From the NCBI GenBank assembly GCA_033782935.1, contig JAWQEG010001306.1:2604001-2668000 (forward strand): a stretch of 64,000 nucleotides of DNA. The letters are read 5' to 3'. Shown here piece by piece: positions 7,416-21,625 of the stretch. A program made the translations under genes and the position numbers. Each line of letters starts with the position of its first letter. Positions within the stretch are counted from its first letter, which is position 1. The notes below the pieces were generated by a model. That model had not been told where the DNA came from, searched no databases, and was given only the letters and a program-made list of their open reading frames with translations. The stretch comes from Petrolisthes cinctipes (Eukaryota; Arthropoda; Malacostraca; Decapoda; Porcellanidae).

Positions 7416-9890
7416 CTACTCCGCGATAGAGTATTTTCAAAATACAGGCCAAAAACATACTGAAAATCGATCTTTTAGGTGCCCAAAAGTCGATATGTGC
7501 ATGCATCTTCTGTACCCGTTTATATCTCAAATTCTGGCCCTAAACACCCGAAAATTCGATATTTTGGGGTCCCAGAAGCGATCTGTACATGCCTACTCCG
7601 TGTTAGAGTATTTTCAAAATTCAGGCCCAAAACATGCTGAAAATCGATATTTTTGGTGCCCAAAGTCAATATGTGCATGTATCTTCTGTACCCGTTTATA
7701 TCTCAAATTCATGCTCAAAACACCCGAAAATTCAATATTTTGGGGTCCCAGAAGCAATCTGTACATGCCTACTCAGTGCTAGAATATTTTCAAAATATAG
7801 GCTAAAAACATGCTAAAAATCGATCTTTTAGGTGCCAAAAAGTCGATATCTCAAATTCAGTCCCAAAACACCCGAAAATTCGATATTTGGGGTCCCAGAA
7901 GCGATCTGTACATGCCTACTCCGTGTTAGAGTATTTTCAAAATACATGCTCAAAACATACTGAAAATCGATCTTTTAGGTGCACAAAAGTCGATATGTGC
8001 ATGCATCTTCAGTACCCGTTTATATCTCAAATTCAGGCTCAAAACACCCGAAAATTCAATATTTTGGGGTCCCAGAAGCAATCTGTACATGCCTACTCCG
8101 TGTTAGAGTATTTTCAAAATTCAGGCCCAAAACATGCTGAAAATCGATATTTTTGGTACCCAAAGTCAATATGTGCATGTATCTTCTGTACCCGTTTATA
8201 TCTCAAATTCAGGCTCAAAACACCCGAAAATTCAATATTTTGGAGTCCCAGAAGCAATCTGTACAGTGCTAGAATATTTTCAAAATATAGGCTAAAAACA
8301 TGCTAAAAATCGACATTTTAGGTGCCAAAAAATCGATATCTCTAATTCAGTCTCAAAACACCCGAAAATTCGATATTTAGAGGTCCCAGAAGGTATCTGT
8401 ACATGCCTACTCCGTGTTAGAGTATTTTCAATATACAGGCCAAAAACATACTGAAAATCGATCTTTTAGGTGCCCAAAAGTCGATATGTGCATGCATCTT
8501 CTGTACCCTTTTATATCTCAAATTCTGGCCCTAAACACCCGAAAATTCGATATTTTCGGGTCCCAGAAGCGATCTGTACATGCCTACTCCGTGTTAGAGT
8601 ATTTTCAAAATTCAGGCCCAAAACATGCTGAAAATCGATATTTTTGGTGCCCAAAGTCAATATGTGCATGTATCTTCTGTACCCGTTTATATCTCAAATT
8701 CAGGCTCAAAACACCCGAAAATTCAATATTTTGGGGTCCCAGAAGCAATCTGTACATGCCTACTCAGTGCTAGAATATTTTCAAAATATAGGCTAAAAAC
8801 ATGCTAAAAATCGATCTTTTAGGTGCCAAAAAGTCGATATCTCAAATTCAGTCCCAAAACACCCGAAAATTCGATATTTAGGGGTCCCAGAAGCGATCTG
8901 TACATGCCTACTCCGTATTAGAGTATTTTCAAAATACATGCTCAAAACATACTGAAAATCGATCTTTTAGGTGCACAAAAGTCGATATGTGCATGCATCT
9001 TCTGTACCCGTTTATATCTCAAATTCTGACCCTAAACACCCGAAATATCGATATTTTGGGGTCCAAGAAGCGATCTGTACATGCCTACTCCGTGTTAGAG
9101 TATTTTCAAAATACATGCTCAAAACATACTGAAAATCGATCTTTTAGGTGCACAAATTTCGATATGTGCATGCATCTTCAGTACCCGTTTATATCTCAAA
9201 TTCAGGCCCAAAACACCCGAAAATTCAATATTTTGGGGTCCCAGAAGCAATCTGTACAGTGCTAGAATATTTTCAAAATATAGGCTAAAAACATGCTAAA
9301 AATCGACATTTTAGGTGCCAAAAAATCGATATCTCAAATTCAGTCTCAAAACACCCGAAAATTCGATATTTAGAGGTCCCAGAAGGTATCTGTACATGCC
9401 TACTCCGTGTTAGAGTATTTTCAAAATACAGGCCAAAAACATACTGAAAATCGATCTTTTAGGTGCACAAAAGTCGATATGTGCATGCATCTTCTGTACC
9501 CGTTTATATCTCAAATTCTGGCCCTAAACACCCGAAAAATCGATATTTTGGGGTCCCAGAAGCGATCTGTACATGCCTACTCCATGTTAGAGTATTTTCA
9601 AAATTCAGGCCCAAAACATGCTGAAAATCGATATTTTTGGTGCCCAAAGTCAATATGTGCATGTATCTTCTGTACCCGTTTATATCTCAAATTCAGGCTC
9701 AAAACACCCGAAAATTCAATATTTTGGGGTCCCAGAAGCAATCTGTACAGTGCTAGAATATTTTCAAAATATAGGCTAAAAACATGCTAAAAATCGACAT
9801 TTTAGGTGCCAAAAAATCGATATCTCAAATTCAGTCCCAAAACACCCGAAAATTCGATATTTAGAGGTCCCAGAAGGTATCTGTACATGC
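7416..9890 (+). repeat. Higher-order unit 4: five trimers, 2475 bp
   Basis: Trimers start at 7416, 7916, 8407, 8908 and 9400. By eye it is a near-exact copy of unit 2 shifted by 4950 bp, including CAATATACAGG, the CCCTTTTATATC change, ATTTTCGGGTCCC and the later CCGCGATAG marker with CCCAAAGGTCG at the next unit start. I noticed no difference from unit 2 in the bases I compared. Confidence 0.9.
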
Positions 9891-11873
9891 CTACTCCGCG
9901 ATAGAGTATTTTCAAAATACAGGCCAAAAACATACTGAAAATCGATCTTTTAGGTGCCCAAAGGTCGATATGTGCATGCATCTTCTGTACCCGTTTATAT
10001 CTCAAATTCTGGCCCTAAACACCCGAAAATTCGATATTTTGGGGTCCCAGAAGCGATCTGTACATGCCTACTCCGTGTTAGAGTATTTTCAAAATTCAGG
10101 CCCAAAACATGCTGAAAATCGATATTTTTGGTGCCCAAAGTCAATATGTGCATGTATCTTCTGTACCCGTTTATATCTCAAATTCATGCTCAAAACACCC
10201 GAAAATTCAATATTTTGGGGTCCCAGAAGCAATCTGTACATGCCTACTCAGTGCTAGAATATTTTCAAAATATAGGCTAAAAACATGCTAAAAATCGATC
10301 TTTTAGGTGCCAAAAAGTCGATATCTCAAATTCAGTCCCAAAACACCCGAAAATTCGATATTTGGGGTCCCAGAAGCGATCTGTACATGCCTACTCCGTG
10401 TTAGAGTATTTTCAAAATACATGCTCAAAACATACTGAAAATCGATCTTTTAGGTGCACAAAAGTCGATATGTGCATGCATCTTCAGTACCCGTTTATAT
10501 CTCAAATTCAGGCTCAAAACACCCGAAAATTCAATATTTTGGGGTCCCAGAAGCAATCTGTACATGCCTACTCCGTGTTAGAGTATTTTCAAAATTCAGG
10601 CCCAAAACATGCTGAAAATCGATATTTTTGGTACCCAAAGTCAATATGTGCATGTATCTTCTGTACCCGTTTATATCTCAAATTCAGGCTCAAAACACCC
10701 GAAAATTCAATATTTTGGAGTCCCAGAAGCAATCTGTACATGCTTACACAGTGCTAGAATATTTTCAAAATATAGGCTAAAAACATGCTAAAAATCGACA
10801 TTTTAGGTGCCAAAAAATCGATATCTCAAATTCAGTCCCAAAACACCCGAAAATTCGATATTTAGAGGTCCCAGAAGGTATCTGTACATGCCTACTCCGT
10901 GTTAGAGTATTTTCAAAATACAGGCCAAAAACATACTGAAAATCGATCTTTTAGATGCCCAAAAGTCGATATGTGCATGCATCTTCTGTACCCGTTTATA
11001 TCTCAAATTCTGGCCCTAAACACCCGAAAATTCGATATTTTGGGGTCCCAGAAGCGATCTGTACATGCCTACTCCGTGTTAGAGTATTTTCAAAATTCAG
11101 GCCCAAAACATGCTGAAAATCGATATTTTTGGTGCCCAAAGTCAATATGTGCATGTATCTTCTGTACCCGTTTATATCTCAAATTCAGGCTCAAAACACC
11201 CGAAAATTCAATATTTTGGGGTCCCAGAAGCAATCTGTACAGTGCTAGAATATTTTCAAAATATAGGCTAAAAACATGCTAAAAATCGATCTTTTAGGTG
11301 CCAAAAAGTCGATATCTCAAATTCAGTCCCAAAACACCCGAAAATTCGATATTTAGGGGTCCCAGAAGCGATCTGTACATGCCTACTCCGTGTTAGAGTA
11401 TTTTCAAAATACATGCTCAAAACATACTGAAAATCGATCTTTTAGGTGCCCAAAAGTCGATATGTGCATGCATCTTCTGTACTCGTTTATATCTCAAATT
11501 CTGACCCTAAACACCCGAAATATCGATATTTTGGGGTCCCAGAAGCGATCTGTACATGCCTACTCCATGTTAGAGTATTTTCAAAATTCAGGCCCAAAAC
11601 ATGCTGAAAATCGATATTTTTGGTGCCCAAAGTCAATATGTGCATGTATCTTCTGTACCCGTTTATATCTCAAATTCAGGCTCAAAACACCCGAAAATTC
11701 AATATTTTGGGGTCCCAGAAGCAATCTGTACAGTGCTAGAATATTTTCAAAATATAGGCTAAAAACATGCTAAAAATCGACATTTTAGGTGCCAAAAAAT
11801 CGATATCTCAAATTCAGTCCCAAAACACCCGAAAATTCGATATTTAGAGGTCCCAGAAGGTATCTGTACATGC
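9891..11873 (+). repeat. Higher-order unit 5: shortened to four trimers, 1983 bp
   Basis: Trimers start at 9891, 10391, 10892 and 11383 (500, 501, 491 and 491 bp). The first three copy unit 3. The fourth is chimeric: its A monomer is of the AAATATCGATATTT type with CTGTACTCG, and its B monomer has the CTACTCCATGTTAG start typical of the fifth trimer. One trimer's worth of sequence is therefore missing compared with unit 3, as expected after an unequal exchange. Confidence 0.88.
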
Positions 11874-14800
11874 CTACTCCGCGATAGAGTATTTTCAAAA
11901 TACAGGCCAAAAACATACTGAAAATCGATCTTTTAGGTGCCCAAAAGTCGATATGTGCATGCATCTTCTGTACCCGTTTATATCTCAAATTCTGGCCCTA
12001 AACACCCGAAAATTCGATATTTTGGGGTCCCAGAAGCGATCTGTACATGCCTACTCCGTGTTAGAGTATTTTCAAAATTCAGGCCCAAAACATGCTGAAA
12101 ATCGATATTTTTGGTGCCCAAAGTCAATATGTGCATGTATCTTCTGTACCCGTTTATATCTCAAATTCATGCTCAAAACACCCGAAAATTCAATATTTTG
12201 GGGTCCCAGAAGCAATCTGTACATGCCTACTCAGTGCTAGAATATTTTCAAAATATAGGCTAAAAACATGCTAAAAATCGATCTTTTAGGTGCCAAAAAG
12301 TCGATATCTCAAATTCAGTCCCAAAACACCCGAAAATTCGATATTTGGGGTCCCAGAAGCGATCTGTACATGCCTACTCCGTGTTAGAGTATTTTCAAAA
12401 TACATGCTCAAAACATACTGAAAATCGATCTTTTAGGTGCACAAAAGTCGATATGTGCATGCATCTTCAGTACCCGTTTATATCTCAAATTCAGGCTCAA
12501 AACACCCGAAAATTCAATATTTTGGGGTCCCAGAAGCAATCTGTACATGCCTACTCCGTGTTAGAGTATTTTCAAAATTCAGGCCCAAAACATGCTGAAA
12601 ATCGATATTTTTGGTACCCAAAGTCAATATGTGCATGTATCTTCTGTACCCGTTTATATCTCAAATTCAGGCTCAAAACACCCGAAAATTCAATATTTTG
12701 GAGTCCCAGAAGCAATCTGTACAGTGCTAGAATATTTTCAAAATATAGGCTAAAAACATGCTAAAAATCGACATTTTAGGTGCCAAAAAATCGATATCTC
12801 AAATTCAGTCCCAAAACACCCGAAAATTCGATATTTAGAGGTCCCAGAAGGTATCTGTACATGCCTACTCCGTGTTAGAGTATTTTCAAAATACAGGCCA
12901 AAAACATACTGAAAATCGATCTTTTAGGTGCCCAAAAGTCGATATGTGCATGCATCTTCTGTACCCGTTTATATCTCAAATTCTGGCCCTAAACACCCGA
13001 AAATTCGATATTTTGGGGTCCCAGAAGCGATCTGTACATGCCTACTCCGTGTTAGAGTATTTTCAAAATTCAGGCCCAAAACATGCTGAAAATCGATATT
13101 TTTGGTGCCCAAAGTCAATATGTGCATGTATCTTCTGTACCCGTTTATATCTCAAATTCAGGCTCAAAACACCCGACAATTCAATATTTTGGGGTCCCAG
13201 AAGCAATCTGTACAGTGCTAGAATATTTTCAAAATATAGGCTAAAAACATGCTAAAAATCGATCTTTTAGGTGCCAAAAAGTCGATATCTCAAATTCAGT
13301 CCCAAAACACCCGAAAATTCGATATTTAGGGGTCCCAGAAGCGATCTGTACATGCCTACTCCGTGTTAGAGTATTTTCAAAATACATGCTCAAAACATAC
13401 TGAAAATCGATCTTTTAGGTGCCCAAAAGTCGATATGTGCATGCATCTTCTGTACTCGTTTATATCTCAAATTCTGACCCTAAACACCCGAAATATCGAT
13501 ATTTTGGGGTCCCAGAAGCAATCTGTACATGCCTACTCCGTGTTAGAGTATTTTCAAAATTCAGGCCCAAAACATGCTGAAAATCGATATTTTTGGTGCC
13601 CAAAGTCAATATGTGCATGTATCTTCTGTACCCGTTTATATCTCAAATTCAGGCTCAAAACACCCGAAAATTCAATATTTTGGGGTCCCAGAAGCAATCT
13701 GTACAGTGCTAGAATATTTTCAAAATATAGGCTAAAAACATGCTAAAAATCGACATTTTAGGTGCCAAAAAATCGATATCTCTAATTCAGTCTCAAAACA
13801 CCCGAAAATTCGATATTTAGAGGTCCCAGAAGGTATCTGTACATGCCTACTCCGTGTTAGAGTATTTTCAATATACAGGCCAAAAACATCCTGAAAATCG
13901 ATCTTTTAGGTGCCCAAAAGTCGATATGTGCATGCATCTTCTGTACCCGTTTATATCTCAAATTCTGGCCCTAAACACCCGAAAATTCGATATTTTCGGG
14001 TCCCAGAAGCGATCTGTACATGCCTACTCCGTGTTAGAGTATTTTCAAAATTCAGGCCCAAAACATGCTGAAAATCGATATTTTTGGTGCCCAAAGTCAA
14101 TATGTGCATGTATCTTCTGTACCCGTTTATATCTCAAATTCAGGCTCAAAACACCCGAAAATTCAATATTTTGGGGTCCCAGAAGCAATCTGTACATGCC
14201 TACTCAGTGCTAGAATATTTTCAAAATATAGGCTAAAAACATGCTAAAAATCGATCTTTTAGGTGCCAAAAAGTCGATATCTCAAATTCAGTCCCAAAAC
14301 ACCCGAAAATTCGATATTTAGGGGTCCCAGAAGCGATCTGTACATGCCTACTCCGTATTAGAGTATTTTCAAAATACATGCTCAAAACATACTGAAAATC
14401 GATCTTTTAGGTGCACAAAAGTCGATATGTGCATGCATCTTCTGTACCCGTTTATATCTCAAATTCTGACCCTAAACACCCGAAATATCGATATTTTGGG
14501 GTCCAAGAAGCGATCTGTACATGCCTACTCCGTGTTAGAGTATTTTCAAAATACATGCTCAAAACATACTGAAAATCGATCTTTTAGGTGCACAAATTTC
14601 GATATGTGCATGCATCTTCAGTACCCGTTTATATCTCAAATTCAGGCCCAAAACACCCGAAAATTCAATATTTTGGGGTCCCAGAAGCAATCTGTACAGT
14701 GCTAGAATATTTTCAAAATATAGGTTAAAAACATGCTAAAAATCGACATTTTAGGTGCCAAAAAATCGATATCTCAAATTCAGTCTCAAAACACCCGAAA

Positions 14801-15330
14801 ATTCGATATTTAGAGGTCCCAGAAGGTATCTGTACATGCCTACTCCGTGTTAGAGTATTTTCAAAATACAGGCCAAAAACATACTGAAAATCGATCTTTT
14901 AGGTGCCCAAAAGTCGATATGTGCATGCATCTTCTGTACCCGTTTATATCTCAAATTCTGGCCCTAAACACCCGAAAAATCGATATTTTGGGGTCCCAGA
15001 AGCGATCTGTACATGCCTACTCCATGTTAGAGTATTTTCAAAATTCAGGCCCAAAACATGCTGAAAATCGATATTTTTGGTGCCCAAAGTCAATATGTGC
15101 ATGTATCTTCTGTACCCGTTTATATCTCAAATTCAGGCTCAAAACACCCGAAAATTCAATATTTTGGGGTCCCAGAAGCAATCTGTACAGTGCTAGAATA
15201 TTTTCAAAATATAGGCTAAAAACATGCTAAAAATCGACATTTTAGGTGCCAAAAAATCGATATCTCAAATTCAGTCCCAAAACACCCGAAAATTCGATAT
15301 TTAGAGGTCCCAGAAGGTATCTGTACATGC
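11874..15330 (+). repeat. Higher-order unit 6: seven trimers, 3457 bp
   Basis: Trimers start at 11874, 12374, 12865, 13356, 13847, 14348 and 14840 (500, 491, 491, 491, 501, 492 and 491 bp). It combines trimers of the unit-1 and unit-2 kinds in one longer unit. A private base change, CACCCGACAATTC near 13173, is shared with the next unit at 16630. Only this copy has ACATCCTGAAAATC near 13887. Confidence 0.9.
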
Positions 15331-18300
15331 CTACTCCGCGATAGAGTATTTTCAAAATACAGGCCAAAAACATACTGAAAATCGATCTTTTAGGTGCCCA
15401 AAAGTCGATATGTGCATGCATCTTCTGTACCCGTTTATATCTCAAATTCTGGCCCTAAACACCCGAAAATTCGATATTTTGGGGTCCCAGAAGCGATCTG
15501 TACATGCCTACTCCGTGTTAGAGTATTTTCAAAATTCAGGCCCAAAACATGCTGAAAATCGATATTTTTGGTGCCCAAAGTCAATATGTGCATGTATCTT
15601 CTGTACCCGTTTATATCTCAAATTCATGCTCAAAACACCCGAAAATTCAATATTTTGGGGTCCCAGAAGCAATCTGTACATGCCTACTCAGTGCTAGAAT
15701 ATTTTCAAAATATAGGCTAAAAACATGCTAAAAATCGATCTTTTAGGTGCCAAAAAGTCGATATCTCAAATTCAGTCCCAAAACACCCGAAAATTCGATA
15801 TTTGGGGTCCCAGAAGCGATCTGTACATGCCTACTCCGTGTTAGAGTATTTTCAAAATACATGCTCAAAACATACTGAAAATCGATCTTTTAGGTGCACA
15901 AAAGTCGATATGTGCATGCATCTTCAGTACCCGTTTATATCTCAAATTCAGGCTCAAAACACCCGAAAATTCAATATTTTGGGGTCCCAGAAGCAATCTG
16001 TACATGCCTACTCCGTGTTAGAGTATTTTCAAAATTCAGGCCCAAAACATGCTGAAAATCGATATTTTTGGTACCCAAAGTCAATATGTGCATGTATCTT
16101 CTGTACCCGTTTATATCTCAAATTCAGGCTCAAAACACCCGAAAATTCAATATTTTGGAGTCCCAGAAGCAATCTGTACAGTGCTAGAATATTTTCAAAA
16201 TATAGGCTAAAAACATGCTAAAAATCGACATTTTAGGTGCCAAAAAATCGATATCTCAAATTCAGTCCCAAAACACCCGAAAATTCGATATTTAGAGGTC
16301 CCAGAAGGTATCTGTACATGCCTACTCCGTGTTAGAGTATTTTCAAAATACAGGCCAAAAACATACTGAAAATCGATCTTTTAGGTGCCCAAAAGTCGAT
16401 ATGTGCATGCATCTTCTGTACCCGTTTATATCTCAAATTCTGGCCCTAAACACCCGAAAATTCGATATTTTGGGGTCCCAGAAGCGATCTGTACATGCCT
16501 ACTCCGTGTTAGAGTATTTTCAAAATTCAGGCCCAAAACATGCTGAAAATCGATATTTTTGGTGCCCAAAGTCAATATGTGCATGTATCTTCTGTACCCG
16601 TTTATATCTCAAATTCAGGCTCAAAACACCCGACAATTCAATATTTTGGGGTCCCAGAAGCAATCTGTACAGTGCTAGAATATTTTCAAAATATAGGCTA
16701 AAAACATGCTAAAAATCGATCTTTTAGGTGCCAAAAAGTCGATATCTCAAATTCAGTCCCAAAACACCCGAAAATTCGATATTTAGGGGTCCCAGAAGCG
16801 ATCTGTACATGCCTACTCCGTGTTAGAGTATTTTCAAAATACATGCTCAAAACATACTGAAAATCGATCTTTTAGGTGCCCAAAAGTCGATATGTGCATG
16901 CATCTTCTGTACTCGTTTATATCTCAAATTCTGACCCTAAACACCCGAAATATCGATATTTTGGGGTCCCAGAAGCAATCTGTACATGCCTACTCCGTGT
17001 TAGAGTATTTTCAAAATTCAGGCCCAAAACATGCTGAAAATCGATATTTTTGGTGCCCAAAGTCAATATGTGCATGTATCTTCTGTACCCGTTTATATCT
17101 CAAATTCAGGCTCAAAACACCCGAAAATTCAATATTTTGGGGTCCCAGAAGCAATCTGTACAGTGCTAGAATATTTTCAAAATATAGGCTAAAAACATGC
17201 TAAAAATCGACATTTTAGGTGCCAAAAAATCGATATCTCTAATTCAGTCTCAAAACACCCGAAAATTCGATATTTAGAGGTCCCAGAAGGTATCTGTACA
17301 TGCCTACTCCGTGTTAGAGTATTTTCAATATACAGGCCAAAAACATACTGAAAATCGATCTTTTAGGTGCCCAAAAGTCGATATGTGCATGCATCTTCTG
17401 TACCCTTTTATATCTCAAATTCTGGCCCTAAACACCCGAAAATTCGATATTTTCGGGTCCCAGAAGCGATCTGTACATGCCTACTCCGTGTTAGAGTATT
17501 TTCAAAATTCAGGCCCAAAACATGCTGAAAATCGATATTTTTGGTGCCCAAAGTCAATATGTGCATGTATCTTCTGTACCCGTTTATATCTCAAATTCAG
17601 GCTCAAAACACCCGAAAATTCAATATTTTGGGGTCCCAGAAGCAATCTGTACATGCCTACTCAGTGCTAGAATATTTTCAAAATATAGGCTAAAAACATG
17701 CTAAAAATCGATCTTTTAGGTGCCAAAAAGTCGATATCTCAAATTCAGTCCCAAAACACCCGAAAATTCGATATTTAGGGGTCCCAGAAGCGATCTGTAC
17801 ATGCCTACTCCGTATTAGAGTATTTTCAAAATACATGCTCAAAACATACTGAAAATCGATCTTTTAGGTGCACAAAAGTCGATATGTGCATGCATCTTCT
17901 GTACCCGTTTATATCTCAAATTCTGACCCTAAACACCCGAAATATCGATATTTTGGGGTCCAAGAAGCGATCTGTACATGCCTACTCCGTGTTAGAGTAT
18001 TTTCAAAATACATGCTCAAAACATACTGAAAATCGATCTTTTAGGTGCACAAATTTCGATATGTGCATGCATCTTCAGTACCCGTTTATATCTCAAATTC
18101 AGGCCCAAAACACCCGAAAATTCAATATTTTGGGGTCCCAGAAGCAATCTGTACAGTGCTAGAATATTTTCAAAATATAGGCTAAAAACATGCTAAAAAT
18201 CGACATTTTAGGTGCCAAAAAATCGATATCTCAAATTCAGTCTCAAAACACCCGAAAATTCGATATTTAGAGGTCCCAGAAGGTATCTGTACATGCCTAC

Positions 18301-18787
18301 TCCGTGTTAGAGTATTTTCAAAATACAGGCCAAAAACATACTGAAAATCGATCTTTTAGGTGCACAAAAGTCGATATGTGCATGCATCTTCTGTACCCGT
18401 TTATATCTCAAATTCTGGCCCTAAACACCCGAAAAATCGATATTTTGGGGTCCCAGAAGCGATCTGTACATGCCTACTCCATGTTAGAGTATTTTCAAAA
18501 TTCAGGCCCAAAACATGCTGAAAATCGATATTTTTGGTGCCCAAAGTCAATATGTGCATGTATCTTCTGTACCCGTTTATATCTCAAATTCAGGCTCAAA
18601 ACACCCGAAAATTCAATATTTTGGGGTCCCAGAAGCAATCTGTACAGTGCTAGAATATTTTCAAAATATAGGCTAAAAACATGCTAAAAATCGACATTTT
18701 AGGTGCCAAAAAATCGATATCTCAAATTCAGTCCCAAAACACCCGAAAATTCGATATTTAGAGGTCCCAGAAGGTATCTGTACATGC
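15331..18787 (+). repeat. Higher-order unit 7: seven trimers, 3457 bp
   Basis: Trimers start at 15331, 15831, 16322, 16813, 17304, 17805 and 18297. It equals unit 6 shifted by 3457 bp apart from single-base differences. I noticed ACATACTG for ACATCCTG, CCCTTTTATATC for CCCGTTTATATC near 17402, GGCTAAAAAC for GGTTAAAAAC near 18180 and GTGCACAAAAG for GTGCCCAAAAG near 18361. The last four trimers look like unit 2/4 sequence, while unit 6 looks like unit 1/3 in the same places. Confidence 0.9.
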
Positions 18788-21625
18788 CTACTCCGCGATA
18801 GAGTATTTTCAAAATACAGGCCAAAAACATACTGAAAATCGATCTTTTAGGTGCCCAAAGGTCGATATGTGCATGCATCTTCTGTACCCGTTTATATCTC
18901 AAATTCTGGCCCTAAACACCCGAAAATTCGATATTTTGGGGTCCCAGAAGCGATCTGTACATGCCTACTCCGTGTTAGAGTATTTTCAAAATTCAGGCCC
19001 AAAACATGCTGAAAATCGATATTTTTGGTGCCCAAAGTCAATATGTGCATGTATCTTCTGTACCCGTTTATATCTCAAATTCATGCTCAAAACACCCGAA
19101 AATTCAATATTTTGGGGTCCCAGAAGCAATCTGTACATGCCTACTCAGTGCTAGAATATTTTCAAAATATAGGCTAAAAACATGCTAAAAATCGATCTTT
19201 TAGGTGCCAAAAAGTCGATATCTCAAATTCAGTCCCAAAACACCCGAAAATTCGATATTTGGGGTCCCAGAAGCGATCTGTACATGCCTACTCCGTGTTA
19301 GAGTATTTTCAAAATACATGCTCAAAACATACTGAAAATCGATCTTTTAGGTGCACAAAAGTCGATATGTGCATGCATCTTCAGTACCCGTTTATATCTC
19401 AAATTCAGGCTCAAAACACCCGAAAATTCAATATTTTGGGGTCCCAGAAGCAATCTGTACATGCCTACTCCGTGTTAGAGTATTTTCAAAATTCAGGCCC
19501 AAAACATGCTGAAAATCGATATTTTTGGTACCCAAAGTCAATATGTGCATGTATCTTCTGTACCCGTTTATATCTCAAATTCAGGCTCAAAACACCCGAA
19601 AATTCAATATTTTGGAGTCCCAGAAGCAATCTGTACATGCTTACACAGTGCTAGAATATTTTCAAAATATAGGCTAAAAACATGCTAAAAATCGACATTT
19701 TAGGTGCCAAAAAATCGATATCTCAAATTCAGTCCCAAAACACCCGAAAATTCGATATTTAGAGGTCCCAGAAGGTATCTGTACATGCCTACTCCGTGTT
19801 AGAGTATTTTCAAAATACAGGCCAAAAACATACTGAAAATCGATCTTTTAGATGCCCAAAAGTCGATATGTGCATGCATCTTCTGTACCCGTTTATATCT
19901 CAAATTCTGGCCCTAAACACCCGAAAATTCGATATTTTGGGGTCCCAGAAGCGATCTGTACATGCCTACTCCGTGTTAGAGTATTTTCAAAATTCAGGCC
20001 CAAAACATGCTGAAAATCGATATTTTTGGTGCCCAAAGTCAATATGTGCATGTATCTTCTGTACCCGTTTATATCTCAAATTCAGGCTCAAAACACCCGA
20101 AAATTCAATATTTTGGGGTCCCAGAAGCAATCTGTACAGTGCTAGAATATTTTCAAAATATAGGCTAAAAACATGCTAAAAATCGATCTTTTAGGTGCCA
20201 AAAAGTCGATATCTCAAATTCAGTCCCAAAACACCCGAAAATTCGATATTTAGGGGTCCCAGAAGCGATCTGTACATGCCTACTCCGTGTTAGAGTATTT
20301 TCAAAATACATGCTCAAAACATACTGAAAATCGATCTTTTAGGTGCCCAAAAGTCGATATGTGCATGCATCTTCTGTACTCGTTTATATCTCAAATTCTG
20401 ACCCTAAACACCCGAAATATCGATATTTTGGGGTCCCAGAAGCAATCTGTACATGCCTACTCCGTGTTAGAGTATTTTCAAAATTCAGGCCCAAAACATG
20501 CTGAAAATCGATATTTTTGGTGCCCAAAGTCAATATGTGCATGTATCTTCTGTACCCGTTTATATCTCAAATTCAGGCTCAAAACACCCGAAAATTCAAT
20601 ATTTTGGGGTCCCAGAAGCAATCTGTACAGTGCTAGAATATTTTCAAAATATAGGCTAAAAACATGCTAAAAATCGACATTTTAGGTGCCAAAAAATCGA
20701 TATCTCTAATTCAGTCTCAAAACACCCGAAAATTCGATATTTAGAGGTCCCAGAAGGTATCTGTACATGCCTACTCCGTGTTAGAGTATTTTCAATATAC
20801 AGGCCAAAAACATACTGAAAATCGATCTTTTAGGTGCCCAAAAGTCGATATGTGCATGCATCTTCTGTACCCGTTTATATCTCAAATTCTGGCCCTAAAC
20901 ACCCGAAAATTCGATATTTTCGGGTCCCAGAAGCGATCTGTACATGCCTACTCCGTGTTAGAGTATTTTCAAAATTCAGGCCCAAAACATGCTGAAAATC
21001 GATATTTTTGGTGCCCAAAGTCAATATGTGCATGTATCTTCTGTACCCGTTTATATCTCAAATTCAGGCTCAAAACACCTGAAAATTCAATATTTTGGGG
21101 TCCCAGAAGCAATCTGTACATGCCTACTCAGTGCTAGAATATTTTCAAAATATAGGCTAAAAACATGCTAAAAATCGATCTTTTAGGTGCCAAAAAGTCG
21201 ATATCTCAAATTCAGTCCCAAAACACTCGAAAATTCGATATTTAGGGGTCCCAGAAGCGATCTGTACATGCCTACTCCGTATTAGAGTATTTTCAAAATA
21301 CATGCTCAAAACATACTGAAAATCGATCTTTTAGGTGCACAAAAGTCGATATGTGCATGCATCTTCTGTACCCGTTTATATCTCAAATTCTGACCCTAAA
21401 CACCCGAAATATCGATATTTTGGGGTCCAAGAAGCGATCTGTACATGCCTACTCCGTGTTAGAGTATTTTCAAAATACATGCTCAAAACATACTGAAAAT
21501 CGATCTTTTAGGTGCACAAATTTCGATATGTGCATGCATCTTCAGTACCCGTTTATATCTCAAATTCAGGCCCAAAACACCCGAAAATTCAATATTTTGG
21601 GGTCCCAGAAGCAATCTGTACATGC
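18788..21625 (+). repeat. Higher-order unit 8: last regular unit, incomplete
   Basis: Trimers start at 18788, 19288, 19789, 20280 and 20771; the sixth starts at 21272 and has only its two 177-bp monomers (21272, 21449). It carries the TGCTTACACA form near 19639 and TTTTAGATGCCC near 19848 as in units 3 and 5, so the trimer at 19288 is 501 bp. Where the C monomer of the sixth trimer should follow, a class B2 monomer begins at 21626. This is the end of the ordered domain. Confidence 0.88.
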
